Assembly: GCF_004403515.1 (NCBI RefSeq)
Contig: NZ_SOHH01000087.1
Span: 62,001 to 126,000 of the forward strand
DNA from: Cryobacterium fucosi
GTDB taxonomy: Bacteria; Actinomycetota; Actinomycetes; Actinomycetales; Microbacteriaceae
Direction of reading: 5' to 3'
DNA length: 64,000 nucleotides
Shown here: positions 1 through 8,547 of the stretch, piece after piece
Layout: each line of letters starts with the position of its first letter
Numbering within the stretch: position 1 is the stretch's first letter
Made by a program: the position numbers and the translations under genes
The notes under the pieces: model-generated
What the model was told of the DNA's origin: nothing
What the model saw: the letters and a program-made list of their open reading frames with translations, nothing else
Databases searched by the model: none

Positions 1-2158
1 CCGTCGCGGTGTTGTCGTCGGCCAGCGCCGCGTCGATTTCGGCGCTGCCGGCCTTGCCGCCGGCGACGAGGGCGATGAGCAGCTCCCAGGCCAGGTCGGT
101 GTCGATCGTGAGGCCGTCCAGCGGCACGGAGCCGTCCAGGATCGCCGCGACCGAGGCCAGGTGGCTGCCGGTTGACGCGACCGAGGCGAAGAACTTGACG
201 AACTGGAACTGCGCGTCGGTGCCGGGCTCGGCGTGCCGGGCGAGGGACCAGAGGGCGTCGCCGACCTCGGTGACCGTGTTCGCGCGGAACTCCGCGGCCA
301 CGTAGTAGGTCGCGGCCAGCACGACCTGTCCGAGCACGGTGCGGAGCGTGGTCGACTCGGTCTCGGTGGCGACGTTGCCCAGGACGAGGCTGATGAAGTC
401 CCGCGGCGCGGTCTCGGCGTCGCGGGTGGCGTCCCAGACGGCACCCCAGACGATGGCCCGGGCGAGCGGGCTCTCGATCGAGGAGAGATTCTCGAGGGCG
501 ACGTCCTGCGATGCGGTGTCGAGGCGGATCTTCGCGTAGGCGAGGTCGTCGTCGTTGAGCAGCACGAGGGCGGGGCGGGCCAGGCCGACGAGCTCGGCGA
601 CATCCGTTCTCGGTCCGTCGATGTCGATCTCGACGCGGTGGGCGCGCACGAGGGCGCCGTCGGCGAAGTTGTAGAAGCCGATCGCGATGCGGTGCGGGCG
701 GATCGTGGGGTAGTCCGCAGCGGCGGTCTGCAGCACGGTGAAGCCGGTGATCATTCCGGTCTCGTCGACCGCCACCTCTGGGCGCAGCGTGTTCACGCCC
801 GCCGTCTCAAGCCAGAGCTTGGTCCACTCGCTGAGATCGCGGCCGCTGGAGGCCTCGAGCTCCACCATCAGGTCGTTCAGTTCGGTGTTGCCCCACTCGT
901 GTTTGGCGAAATAGGCGGCAACCCCGGCGAAGAACTCGTCCCGGCCGACCCAGGCGACGAGCTGTTTGAGCACGGAGCCGCCCTTGGCGTAGGTGATGCC
1001 GTCGAAGTTGACCTGCACGTCTTCGAGGTCGGTGATCGTGGCGACGATGGGGTGCGTCGACGGCAGCTGGTCCTGCTTGTAGGCCCAGCTCTTCTCCATC
1101 ACGGCAAAGGTGGTCCAGGCCTCGGTCCACTCGGTGGCCTCGGCGGTGGCCATGGTCGACGCCCATTCGGCGAACGATTCGTTCAGCCACAGGTCGTTCC
1201 ACCATTTCATGGTGACCAGGTCGCCGAACCACATGTGCGCCAGCTCGTGCAGCACGGTGACCACGCGACGCTCCTTGATGGCGTCGGTGACCTTGGAGCG
1301 GAAGACGTAGGTCTCGGTGAAGGTGACCGCTCCGGCGTTCTCCATCGCTCCGGCGTTGAACTCGGGCACGAACATCTGGTCGTACTTGTCGAACGGGTAC
1401 GGGTAGTTGAACTTCTCCTCGAAGTAGGCGAAGCCCTGGCGGGTCTTCTCGAAGAGGTAGTCGGAGTCGAGGTACTGGAACAGGCTCTTCCGGCTGAACA
1501 GGCCGAGGGGGATGACGCGGCCGTCGCTGGAGGTCAGCTCGCTGCGCACGACGGCGTACGGGCCGGCGACGAGGGCCGTGATGTAGCTGGAGATGGTGTG
1601 GGTGGGCGGGAAGACCCAGGTCTTCGCGCCGTTGCCGGCATCCGTGGGCACGGGCGTGACGGAGTTGGAGATGACCTCCCAGGCCCCGGGCGCGGTGACC
1701 GTGAAGGCGAAGGTGGCCTTGAGGTCAGGCTGCTCGAACACCGCGAAGACGCGGCAGGAGTCGGGCACCTCGAACTGGCTGTAGAGGTAGACCTCGTTGT
1801 CGACCGGGTCGACGAAGCGGTGCAGGCCTTCGCCGGTGTTCGTGTAGAGAGCGTCGGAGACGACGGTCAGGGTATTCTCGGCGGCGAGGCCGTCGAGCTG
1901 GATCCGGATGCCGTCGCTGACGGATCCCGGGTCGAGGGAGACCCCGTTGAGGGTCACCGAGTGCACAGTGCTGGTGATCGCGTCGATGAACGTGGTGGCG
2001 CCGGGCGTGGCCGCGAACTCCACGGTGGTCGTGCTGCCGAATGTCTCCGCACCGGTGGTGAGGTCGAGGGCTACGGCGTAGCTCCGCACGGCGATGAGCG
2101 CCGCGCGCTCCTGGGCTTCGATCCGGGTGAGGTTTTCTCCAGGCAACGTTTTCTCCAT
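1..2158 (-). CDS. pepN: Aminopeptidase N (M1 metallopeptidase), 3' end beyond window
   Basis: Zinc-dependent cytosolic exopeptidase removing N-terminal residues from peptides. About 719 codons are visible. The reading frame stays open to the left edge, so the C-terminus is missing. Reading right to left, the M1 exopeptidase motif GAMEN lies at about 1337-1351 and the zinc site HELAH, followed by the downstream NESFAEW glutamate, at about 1160-1250. The order and spacing are those of family M1. The ATG at 2158 begins MEKTLPGENLTRIEAQERA, typical of actinobacterial PepN. A TAGGCT hexamer on the minus strand (2213-2218) could be the -10 element, giving a leader of about 50 bases. The family assignment is secure. 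Confidence 0.97.
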   Translation of the reverse strand, partial: MEKTLPGENLTRIEAQERAALIAVRSYAVALDLTTGAETFGSTTTVEFAATPGATTFIDAITSTVHSVTLNGVSLDPGSVSDGIRIQLDGLAAENTLTVVSDALYTNTGEGLHRFVDPVDNEVYLYSQFEVPDSCRVFAVFEQPDLKATFAFTVTAPGAWEVISNSVTPVPTDAGNGAKTWVFPPTHTISSYITALVAGPYAVVRSELTSSDGRVIPLGLFSRKSLFQYLDSDYLFEKTRQGFAYFEEKFNYPYPFDKYDQMFVPEFNAGAMENAGAVTFTETYVFRSKVTDAIKERRVVTVLHELAHMWFGDLVTMKWWNDLWLNESFAEWASTMATAEATEWTEAWTTFAVMEKSWAYKQDQLPSTHPIVATITDLEDVQVNFDGITYAKGGSVLKQLVAWVGRDEFFAGVAAYFAKHEWGNTELNDLMVELEASSGRDLSEWTKLWLETAGVNTLRPEVAVDETGMITGFTVLQTAAADYPTIRPHRIAIGFYNFADGALVRAHRVEIDIDGPRTDVAELVGLARPALVLLNDDDLAYAKIRLDTASQDVALENLSSIESPLARAIVWGAVWDATRDAETAPRDFISLVLGNVATETESTTLRTVLGQVVLAATYYVAAEFRANTVTEVGDALWSLARHAEPGTDAQFQFVKFFASVASTGSHLASVAAILDGSVPLDGLTIDTDLAWELLIALVAGGKAGSAEIDAALADDNTAT

Positions 2159-2265
2159 CTCGGTTTCGACCGGGGCTTCTGGCTCCGGTCGCACGACGGT
2201 TAAGCCTAGCCACTATTGCGACGGGGGCAGGGGTGAGCTGAGCCCGGCACTCCGGGTCGGTGCGA

Positions 2266-2997
2266 TCAGGTTCGTGGGGCGAGGGCCTGCCAGCCGTCGG
2301 CCCGCAGCCGGCCCTGGCGCTCGCGGCGCCAGGAGTCCGACTCCGCCACGGCGGCGAGGTGCAGCACCACCCCGACGGTGGGCTCGTCGGAACTGTGCGC
2401 GAACGGCGCATGCTCGACGTGGTGCACCACGGTCCGCTGGGCGGCGAATCCCGTCAGTTGCCCGGGAAGGAAGCTCTCCCCGGCCCGCGGAACGGCATCG
2501 ACGAGCGTGCGCCGGTGCAGCGCCTCGCCGGTGAACTCCGTGCAGGCGGTGTCGCCGAAGACCAGCAGTCGCACGTCGATCGCGGTGCGGTTCTTCGTGA
2601 CCGAGTGCACCGGTCGCACATCGACTGCGGGAGCGCGTTCAGCGACCTGGCCCCGGGTGATCGCACCGGCCTGGTATTCGAACATCGCCGTCGCCACGGC
2701 ACCGAGGCTGACCCGCTCGGCGTCGTTGCCGATCAGGAACTCCACCTCGTCGTACACCGGGTGCACGGGCTCCACGATGAGCATGGCCCGTGCGTCCGGG
2801 GTGATCGCATGATCGCCCCGGCTCGCCCGCCCGGCGCCGCTCCCGAGCAGGGTCTCCACCTCGTCGTAGACCGGGCTGCCGAGTTCGAGCACGAGCACGG
2901 GACGTTCCAGTGGGGCCCTCCGCTCGCTGGTGGCGCGAAGCGTGCTGCGCATCTCACGCAGCAGGGCCTCCCTGAGTTCTGTCGAGATCTCGGTCAT
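2266..2997 (-). CDS. Unrecognised protein, tandem paralogue B
   Basis: 243 residues, function not recognised. It is a clear paralogue of the next gene upstream (3064-3705): both share the block TGEALHRRTLVDAVPRAGE, a preceding TAID.....VFGD segment and a following VEHAPF segment. The N-terminal half carries two copies of a VYDEVE motif (SPVYDEVETLLG and HPVYDEVEFLIG), whereas the partner has one, so an internal duplication is likely. No signal peptide or membrane segment is seen. The start at 2997 (MTEIS) is chosen over an in-frame codon at 3021 because it aligns with the paralogue's MTETP start and has GGAAAG upstream. The two genes point the same way, 66 bases apart, and are probably co-transcribed. 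Confidence 0.72.
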   Translation of the reverse strand: MTEISTELREALLREMRSTLRATSERRAPLERPVLVLELGSPVYDEVETLLGSGAGRASRGDHAITPDARAMLIVEPVHPVYDEVEFLIGNDAERVSLGAVATAMFEYQAGAITRGQVAERAPAVDVRPVHSVTKNRTAIDVRLLVFGDTACTEFTGEALHRRTLVDAVPRAGESFLPGQLTGFAAQRTVVHHVEHAPFAHSSDEPTVGVVLHLAAVAESDSWRRERQGRLRADGWQALAPRT

Positions 2998-3063
2998 CGT
3001 CGGCTTTCCGTTTCGTTGCATCCTGCATTGGCGGGGTCGTGCCGGTCGGGATTCGGGGGGAGC

Positions 3064-3705
3064 CTACGCTCCGGGCGCTGCCACCTGGGTCTGGGGAAGG
3101 GCGATGTCCCACCCCTCCTTGCGCAGCTCTCGCTGACGCTCCAGCCGGTGTTCGGCCGGCTCGGCCACGGAGGCCACATGCACCACCACCAGGACCGTCG
3201 GTGTGTCGCAGTTCTCCGGGAAGGGCGCGTGTTCGACCCGGTCCACCACCGGGCGCAAGGTGTCGAAGCGACTCAATTGGCCGGGAGAGAAGCGCTCGCC
3301 GGCGCGAGGCACGGCGTCGACGAGGGTGCGCCGGTGGAGGGCCTCGCCCGTGTATTCCGTGCAGTCCTCGTCGCCGAACACCATCACCCAGAGGTCGATG
3401 GCGGTGCGGTGTGCGGGCACCGCCTGGGTCGATGGTGCGGGGGTGCTGCGCGCATCCCGTGGAATGCGCCGCAGCCGCGCCATCCGGGCCTGGTGCTCCA
3501 CCAGGGCGGTGGCGACGAGCGCGAGGCTCTCATGCTCGGCGATGGTGTCCAGGCGGGACTCGACCTCGTCGTACAGCGGACTCGCGGCCGGGTAGGCGCT
3601 CGCGTGCGCCCGAGGACGCCGGGCGAGACCCGGTTCGGTCGGGGCGAGGGAGTCCAGCATGTCGCGCAGCGACAGCTCCCTGGTCGGCGTGGGCGTCTCG
3701 GTCAT
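3064..3705 (-). CDS. Unrecognised protein, tandem paralogue A
   Basis: 213 residues, function not recognised. Layout: a short polar N-terminus, one SPLYDEVES motif near residue 45, a linker rich in Arg, Ala and Pro, then the conserved block HRTAIDLWVMVFGDEDC followed by TGEALHRRTLVDAVPRAGE and VDRVEHAPFPENC. The C-terminal third is charged. It is soluble by inspection. It is the upstream member of a two-gene same-strand cluster with 2266-2997. The conserved Cys, Asp and Glu in FGDEDCTEYTGE are kept in the paralogue as FGDTACTEFTGE, so this block may be the functional core (inference). No neighbour suggests a pathway. Confidence 0.72.
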   Translation of the reverse strand: MTETPTPTRELSLRDMLDSLAPTEPGLARRPRAHASAYPAASPLYDEVESRLDTIAEHESLALVATALVEHQARMARLRRIPRDARSTPAPSTQAVPAHRTAIDLWVMVFGDEDCTEYTGEALHRRTLVDAVPRAGERFSPGQLSRFDTLRPVVDRVEHAPFPENCDTPTVLVVVHVASVAEPAEHRLERQRELRKEGWDIALPQTQVAAPGA

Positions 3706-3841
3706 CCGGTGGTTCCGTTCCGGTCATCATCGGCAGTCGGCGGCAGGCACAGCATTGCGCAGTTCCGTGTGACCTCATCCGGGTCGGGAGAGCAGCCTGT
3801 CGGCAGGGCGTGAAACCGCAAACGAGCACTGACCCCCCAAA

Positions 3842-4066
3842 CTAGTCACAGTTGGGAGCAGAACCTAAAGGGCCCGGCGCTTGGGCGCGCCGTGCGCCCG
3901 GGACGGGTCCCACCGGCCGGGACGGCGTCGGCGGAGTGACCCAACGGATGATCCCGGCCGGCACCAGGAGCACCGCGCCGACGACGGCCGCGCCGAAGAA
4001 CGCGGAGCCAGGGCCTCCCGCTTCGATGAGCACCCCGGCCAGGGCGCCGCAGACGAGCCCGGGCAT
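3842..4066 (-). CDS. Small membrane protein or transporter-tail fragment
   Basis: 74 residues. The ATG at 4066 has a CGGAG ribosome-binding site seven bases upstream. The frame is open further upstream but without a better start. Two hydrophobic stretches (about residues 3-14 and 20-38) separated by a Gly-rich turn are followed by a Pro/Arg/Gly-rich tail. The pattern GALAGVLIEAGGPGSAFFGA resembles the last two membrane helices of MFS exporters, so it could be the remnant of a lost transporter rather than an independent gene. It lies between the SDR gene and paralogue A, on the same strand. Confidence 0.35.
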   Translation of the reverse strand: MPGLVCGALAGVLIEAGGPGSAFFGAAVVGAVLLVPAGIIRWVTPPTPSRPVGPVPGARRAQAPGPLGSAPNCD

Positions 4067-4194
4067 GGAAGAACTCCGAAGAATGTGCGCGCCGGGCGCG
4101 GGTGAAGGATCCGGGTGGTCGAAGCCGAGCCGGTCGCTAATCACACAAGGGGAGCATCCGGCCACCATAGCCGATCGGATGCCGCCCGGGCGGT

Positions 4195-5703
4195 TTACCA
4201 GGCGGCGGGCTTGTAGTCCTTGAGGAAGACGCCGCACAGGTCTTCGCCCGCCTCGCCGCGCACGATCGGGTCGTAAACGCGCGCCGCGCCGTCGACGAGG
4301 TCGAGCGGGGCGTGGAAGCCCTCCTCGGCAAGGCGCACCTTGGTGGGGTGCGGGCGTTCGTCGGTGATCCAGCCGGTGTCAACACTCGTCATGAGGATGC
4401 GGTCGGAGAGCATCTCCTTGGCGCTGGTGCGGGTGAGCATGTTCAGCGCAGCCTTGGCCATGTTTGTGTGCGGGTGGCCAGGACCCTTGTAACCGCGGCC
4501 GAAGACGCCCTCCATCGCGGAAACGTTGACGATATAGGTGCGCCGGGCCCCGGATGCCGCGAGCGAGGCGCGCAGGCGGCTCACCAGCAGGAATGGTGCC
4601 GTGGTGTTGCAGAGCTGCACCTCGAGCATCTCGAGCGGGTCGACGTCCTCGACGTTGGCGGTCCAGCTGTTCGCCTCGTGCAGGTCAGGCACGAGCCCTC
4701 CGGCGTCAATGGCGGTGCCGGCGGCGAGGCGGTCGAGCGACGACGAACCCGGGGCGAGGGCCAGGGCCGTGAGGTCGTCGGCGGTCAGCACAGACGAGGC
4801 CGAGCCGGCTGCCGCGGCGGCCAGGATCGGGTGGCTGGTCACGGATGCGGCCAGCGCGGTCGGGTGCGCGTCATTGGTGTGGCCGAAGCTGACGATCTCG
4901 GGGATGCTGCCCTCGGGAAGCGGCGATGACTCGGCCTCGACCAGCATCGAATAGGAGCCGGGGGATCGACGCACGGTCTGCGCGGCGTTGTTGATCAGGA
5001 TGTCGAGCGGGCCGGCTTCGGCGACGGACTCGGCCAGGCCGATCACCTGGGCCGGGTCGCGCAGGTCGATTCCCACGATGCGCAGCCGGTGCAGCCAATC
5101 GGGCGAATCGGGCATGGCGCTGAACCGGCGCACCGCGTCGCCCGGGAACCGGGTGGTGATCGTCGTGTGGGCGCCGTCGCGCAGCAGGCGCAGGGCGATG
5201 TACATGCCGATCTTCGCGCGGCCGCCGGTCAGCAGGGCACGCTTGCCGGTGAGGTCGGTGCGGGCATCCCGTTTCGCGTGGCTCATCGCGGCGCAACTCG
5301 GGCAGAGCTGGTGGTAGAACGCGTCGACGAGCGTGTAGCGCTCCTTGCAGATGTAGCAGGGGCGGGCCACGAGCAGCTCGCCGGCCGAGGCCTTGCTCGT
5401 GCCGAGGCGGAGCTGGGCGCCGATGGTCTCGTCGTCGATGCGGGTGGGCGCGCCCGTGGCGGTCGCGGCGATCACTTCGCGGTCGGCATCCGCGATGGCC
5501 TGACGCTTCTCGCCGCGCCGCACGATCTTCACCGACTTGAACATCTTGGCGGTGGCCTGGCGCACGGTGACGAAGTCGGGGTCGTCCGGGTCGATCGTGC
5601 TCAGCGACGCGAGCACTCTCAGGGCGACCTCTAGGTCGTGCGGGTCGATGGTCGGTGCTGCCTGCGTCGAGGGTGCGGGCTCGGTCGAAGGCGCGGTGCT
5701 CAT
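4195..5703 (-). CDS. SDR-family protein with N-terminal Cys4 segment
   Basis: 502 residues, twice the usual SDR length. The first 100 residues are unassigned. Residues 116-137 hold CxxC-14-CxxC (CYIC...CPSC), a likely zinc knuckle. The Rossmann domain starts near residue 155 with the cofactor loop TGGRAKIG and has the NNAAQT motif. The SDR serine is present (VNVSAMEG), but the YxxxK tyrosine position reads T in TNMAK, so classical dehydrogenase chemistry is doubtful. A proline/threonine-rich N-terminus precedes the core. It follows the MFS gene on the same strand but is separated from it by a hairpin and a repeat array, so it is probably transcribed separately. Substrate unknown. Confidence 0.85.
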   Translation of the reverse strand: MSTAPSTEPAPSTQAAPTIDPHDLEVALRVLASLSTIDPDDPDFVTVRQATAKMFKSVKIVRRGEKRQAIADADREVIAATATGAPTRIDDETIGAQLRLGTSKASAGELLVARPCYICKERYTLVDAFYHQLCPSCAAMSHAKRDARTDLTGKRALLTGGRAKIGMYIALRLLRDGAHTTITTRFPGDAVRRFSAMPDSPDWLHRLRIVGIDLRDPAQVIGLAESVAEAGPLDILINNAAQTVRRSPGSYSMLVEAESSPLPEGSIPEIVSFGHTNDAHPTALAASVTSHPILAAAAAGSASSVLTADDLTALALAPGSSSLDRLAAGTAIDAGGLVPDLHEANSWTANVEDVDPLEMLEVQLCNTTAPFLLVSRLRASLAASGARRTYIVNVSAMEGVFGRGYKGPGHPHTNMAKAALNMLTRTSAKEMLSDRILMTSVDTGWITDERPHPTKVRLAEEGFHAPLDLVDGAARVYDPIVRGEAGEDLCGVFLKDYKPAAW

Positions 5704-5751
5704 CCGCCAATTCTACGTCGACCCGGATCGAACCGCCGCTCGAGCCCGCCC

Positions 5752-5904
5752 GGTGGTCGAGCCCGCCCGGTGGTCGAGCCGCCCCGGTGGTCGAGCCGCC
5801 CCGGTGGTCGAGCTCGTCGAGACCCCGCCCGGTGGTCGAGCGGCCCCGGTGGTCGAGCTCGTCGAGACCCCGCCCGCCCCGGTCTCTACGAGCTCGACCA
5901 CCGG
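5752..5904. repeat. Palindromic GGTGGTCGAG repeat array 1
   Basis: Three 17-bp direct units starting GGTGGTCGAGC (5752, 5769, 5786) lead into longer 22-bp units that end GTCGAGACC (from 5803 and again before 5880). The array closes with an inverted copy starting GGTCTCTACGAGC at 5881. It fills the space between the SDR start codon and the MFS stop codon. It belongs to the same family as the arrays at 12225, 32755 and inside ileS. Confidence 0.9.
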
Positions 5905-5913
5905 TACATGCAC

Positions 5914-5947
5914 GATGGGCCCGATCACCGTGGTGATCGGGCCCATC
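5914..5947 (-). terminator. Terminator-like hairpin downstream of MFS gene
   Basis: GATGGGCCCGATCACC at 5914-5929 pairs perfectly with GGTGATCGGGCCCATC at 5932-5947, a 16-bp stem with almost no loop. It sits 22 bases after the MFS stop codon. No U-tract follows on either strand, so intrinsic termination is uncertain. Confidence 0.5.
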
Positions 5948-5969
5948 GTATGGGTGCTGGGTGACGCGA

Positions 5970-7553
5970 TCAGACCTTGAGCGGCTCCGGCTGATCGTCC
6001 AGCACCGGAAGCTCGATCGACGAGGTCGGCGGCTCATAGGTGTGGTCGAACGGCATCTCGTCGGTGTTCAGGCCGGGATTGTCGTCCTGGGTCGCGACGA
6101 GTTCGCGGGCCTCGAAGACCGAGTCCACGCTCGGCATCGACCCGAGCAGCGGCAGGCCTGCGGTCTCTCTCATGAAGAAGATCGCGATTCCGCCGATGAC
6201 GGATGTTCCCATCAGGTAGTACGCCGGCATCATGTCGTCGCCGGTGGCCGCGATCAGCGCCGCGATGATGAACGGCGTGGTGCCACCGAAAATCGCGACG
6301 GAGAAGTTGTACGCGATTCCCATCGCGCCATAGCGGCTCTTGGTCGGGAACAGCGCAGGAAGGGCGGAGGCGAGGTTGGAAACGTAGAAGGTGACGGGGA
6401 GGGCGATCAGTGCCAGGCCGAGAAGGGTCGACCAGATCTCGCCGGCTCCGATCAGCAGGAATGCCGGGATGGAGAGCACGATGGCCGTACCGGAGCCCAT
6501 CCAGAGCACCGGGCGGCGGCCGATCTTGTCGGAGAGCTTTCCGGTCAGCGGGATGCAGAGTGACATGATCACGAGGATCGGAATGGTCAGCAGGGTACCG
6601 TGCAGCTCGTCGTACCCCTTGGTGCTGGTGAGGTAGGTCGGCATGTACGAGGTGAGGGCGTAGCCGAGGGTGTTCGCGGCGGCGACGAGGATCATCGCGA
6701 CGATGATTCCGCGCCAATGCGCCTTGAAGATGCTCAAGGGGCCGTTGGATGCGGGTTCCTCGGTCGTCGTGGGATCGCTGGCGAGGGCATCCTTGGCATC
6801 CATGGTGGCCTGGAACGTGGGGGATTCCTCGATCTTCATCCGGAACCAGATCGCGATCAGGCCGAGCGGCCCGGCGATGAGGAACGGGATTCTCCAGCCC
6901 CAGTCCTCCATGACCGGCTGTCCCAGCGTGACCTGGAGCACCGACACGAGCGCGGCACCGATGGCAAAGCCGAGATAGCTGCCCATGTCAAGCAGGCTCG
7001 CGAAGAATCCGCGGTGCTTGTCGGGGGAGTGTTCGCTGACGAACGTGGTGGCGCCGGCGTACTCCCCACCGGTCGAGAAGCCCTGGATCAGCTTCGTGAA
7101 GACGAGAAGGGCCGCGGCGAGCATGCCGACCATGGCGTAGCTCGGGAGGAGGCCGACCGCGAAGGTGGAGGCGGCCATCAGCATCAGCGTCATCGACAGC
7201 ACCCTCTGGCGGCCGATCCTGTCGCCGAGCCAGCCGAAGAAGACACCACCGAGCGGGCGGGCGATGAACGTGGCGGCGAAGGTGCCGAGCAGGAACAGGG
7301 TCTGTACCGTCTTGTCGGCCTCCGGCAGGAAGACCGGGCCCATCGTCGTGATCAGGTAACCGAACACTCCGACGTCGTACCACTCCATCGTGTTACCGAC
7401 GATGGTTCCGCCGAGCGCCTTCTTCAGGCGGGGCTGGTCGACCACGTTGACGTGGGACACCTTCAAGCGGCGCTGAAGGAGGGGTTTTCTGGTCTGTCCG
7501 GAGGCGCTCCTGACGCCCTTTTTCATGTCGGTCATGCTGGGGTCTCTCGGCAT
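5970..7553 (-). CDS. MFS transporter, metabolite:H+ symporter (ProP/MHS) type
   Basis: 527 residues, with 12 predicted membrane helices in the usual MFS arrangement. The first helix motif GNTMEWYDVGVFGYL and the loop DRIGRQRVLSMTL between helices 2 and 3 are hallmarks of the MHS family, which includes proline/betaine, citrate and alpha-ketoglutarate symporters. QGFSTGGEYAGATTFVSEHS in helix 4 is also typical. A basic N-terminal extension of about 40 residues and an acidic C-terminal tail of about 60 residues are longer than in ProP. Substrate cannot be read from sequence; a compatible solute or organic acid is likely. It is a single gene with its own upstream region (7554-7776). Confidence 0.9.
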   Translation of the reverse strand: MPRDPSMTDMKKGVRSASGQTRKPLLQRRLKVSHVNVVDQPRLKKALGGTIVGNTMEWYDVGVFGYLITTMGPVFLPEADKTVQTLFLLGTFAATFIARPLGGVFFGWLGDRIGRQRVLSMTLMLMAASTFAVGLLPSYAMVGMLAAALLVFTKLIQGFSTGGEYAGATTFVSEHSPDKHRGFFASLLDMGSYLGFAIGAALVSVLQVTLGQPVMEDWGWRIPFLIAGPLGLIAIWFRMKIEESPTFQATMDAKDALASDPTTTEEPASNGPLSIFKAHWRGIIVAMILVAAANTLGYALTSYMPTYLTSTKGYDELHGTLLTIPILVIMSLCIPLTGKLSDKIGRRPVLWMGSGTAIVLSIPAFLLIGAGEIWSTLLGLALIALPVTFYVSNLASALPALFPTKSRYGAMGIAYNFSVAIFGGTTPFIIAALIAATGDDMMPAYYLMGTSVIGGIAIFFMRETAGLPLLGSMPSVDSVFEARELVATQDDNPGLNTDEMPFDHTYEPPTSSIELPVLDDQPEPLKV

Positions 7554-7764
7554 TTTGGCTTCTCTCGTGGAGGTCGTTTGCAGGTGAAGTTTGTGGACCC
7601 GTGTTCGGGCATAAAGAGCAATTTTAGCGCAAAAGCGCCGTCAACCCGAATTTCTGCCGAGGATAGGGCTTCTGGACAGGGGTTTACATGGGGTCGTCGG
7701 CGGGCGTTCGGGGGCCATCCGGCACCTGGGCTGGCAGCTCTATGACGCCCTCGACCCAAGGACA

Positions 7765-7770
7765 TAGGCT
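7765..7770 (+). promoter_or_regulatory. -10 element, leaderless DUF998 gene
   Basis: TAGGCT ends six bases before the ATG at 7777, so transcription would begin at or next to the start codon. There is no Shine-Dalgarno sequence in between. No clear -35 element. Confidence 0.6.
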
Positions 7771-7776
7771 GACACG

Positions 7777-8538
7777 ATGACCCCGCCCAACCGCCAGTTC
7801 ACAGCGGGAATCGTCCTGCTCTTCGGGCTCGTCTACCTCGTCTTCGAGTCCGTCGCGGCGGCGGCCTGGGTCGACCCGCCCTACGACTGGGCCCGGAATT
7901 TCATCTCCGATCTGGGCTTCGCTGACTGCGCAGTGGTCGATGGGAATCGCTTGTGCTCACCGTTGCATCCGTTGATGAATGCCGGCCTGCTCGTACAGGG
8001 CACAGTGTTCACGATCGGCGGGTTACTCGTGGCCCGCGTGACACTCGACACGGCCCGGCAGCGAATGGTGATCGGGATCCTCCTCGCGACTTCAGGAGTC
8101 GGCACCTTCTTCGTCGGGGTGCTCCACCAGAGCATCGCCCTCGCCGCCGCCGGACTCGACCCGCTTCACCTGACGGCAGCGGTCCTGTCGATCGGCGCCG
8201 GCAATGCGGGCATTCTGGTGCTCGGCGTGTTCGTGGTCGGGAAGACCTCCTGGCGCGGCTACGGCATCGCCAACGTAGCGCTCGGCGCCGTCGGACTGAC
8301 CGCCGGGGTGCTGCTGCGCCTGGGAATCGACGCGGGCCTGGGCTACGGCTTCATCGAGCGGATCGCCGTCTATCCGCTCAATGTGTGGACGGTCGGTTCC
8401 GGCGTATACCTCCTCGCGAAGTCCGTGCGCGAGCGTCGGCGCCCGCTGTCCCGTTCGGCGCCCGCTGTCCCCTTCACGCCCGACCGAGTCGTCGGCGCGC
8501 TGCCCCAACCCGCTCCGCCAATCCGTCGAGCTAAATAG
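7777..8538 (+). CDS. DUF998 family membrane protein
   Basis: 253 residues with about six hydrophobic segments (near residues 9-30, 65-85, 97-117, 125-150, 157-180 and 190-215) and a positively charged, proline-rich cytoplasmic tail. The extracytoplasmic motif NFISDLGFADC after helix 1 and the paired Cys before SPLHPLMNAG are characteristic of DUF998. Biochemical role unknown for the family. The stop codon lies inside the -10 hexamer proposed for rpiB, which starts ten bases later. A 17-base direct repeat around GGCGCCCGCTGTCCC lies in the tail-coding part near 8440-8475. Confidence 0.85.
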   Translation: MTPPNRQFTAGIVLLFGLVYLVFESVAAAAWVDPPYDWARNFISDLGFADCAVVDGNRLCSPLHPLMNAGLLVQGTVFTIGGLLVARVTLDTARQRMVIGILLATSGVGTFFVGVLHQSIALAAAGLDPLHLTAAVLSIGAGNAGILVLGVFVVGKTSWRGYGIANVALGAVGLTAGVLLRLGIDAGLGYGFIERIAVYPLNVWTVGSGVYLLAKSVRERRRPLSRSAPAVPFTPDRVVGALPQPAPPIRRAK

Positions 8539-8541
8539 ACT
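8536..8541 (+). promoter_or_regulatory. -10 element, leaderless rpiB
   Basis: TAGACT overlaps the DUF998 stop codon and ends six bases before the rpiB ATG at 8548. No ribosome-binding site lies between, indicating a separate leaderless transcript. Confidence 0.6.
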
Positions 8542-8547
8542 CGACCC

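Noticed and set aside
233-2203. Plus-strand open frame of about 650 codons opposite pepN
   Set aside because: pepN on the minus strand has the full M1 motifs; the plus-strand frame is its mirror.
5752-5904. Short proteins predicted within the GGTGGTCGAG repeats (VVEPVET/VSTGSTT-rich)
   Set aside because: Intergenic repeats are open in several frames at once because of their period; only the ileS copy lies in a proven reading frame.
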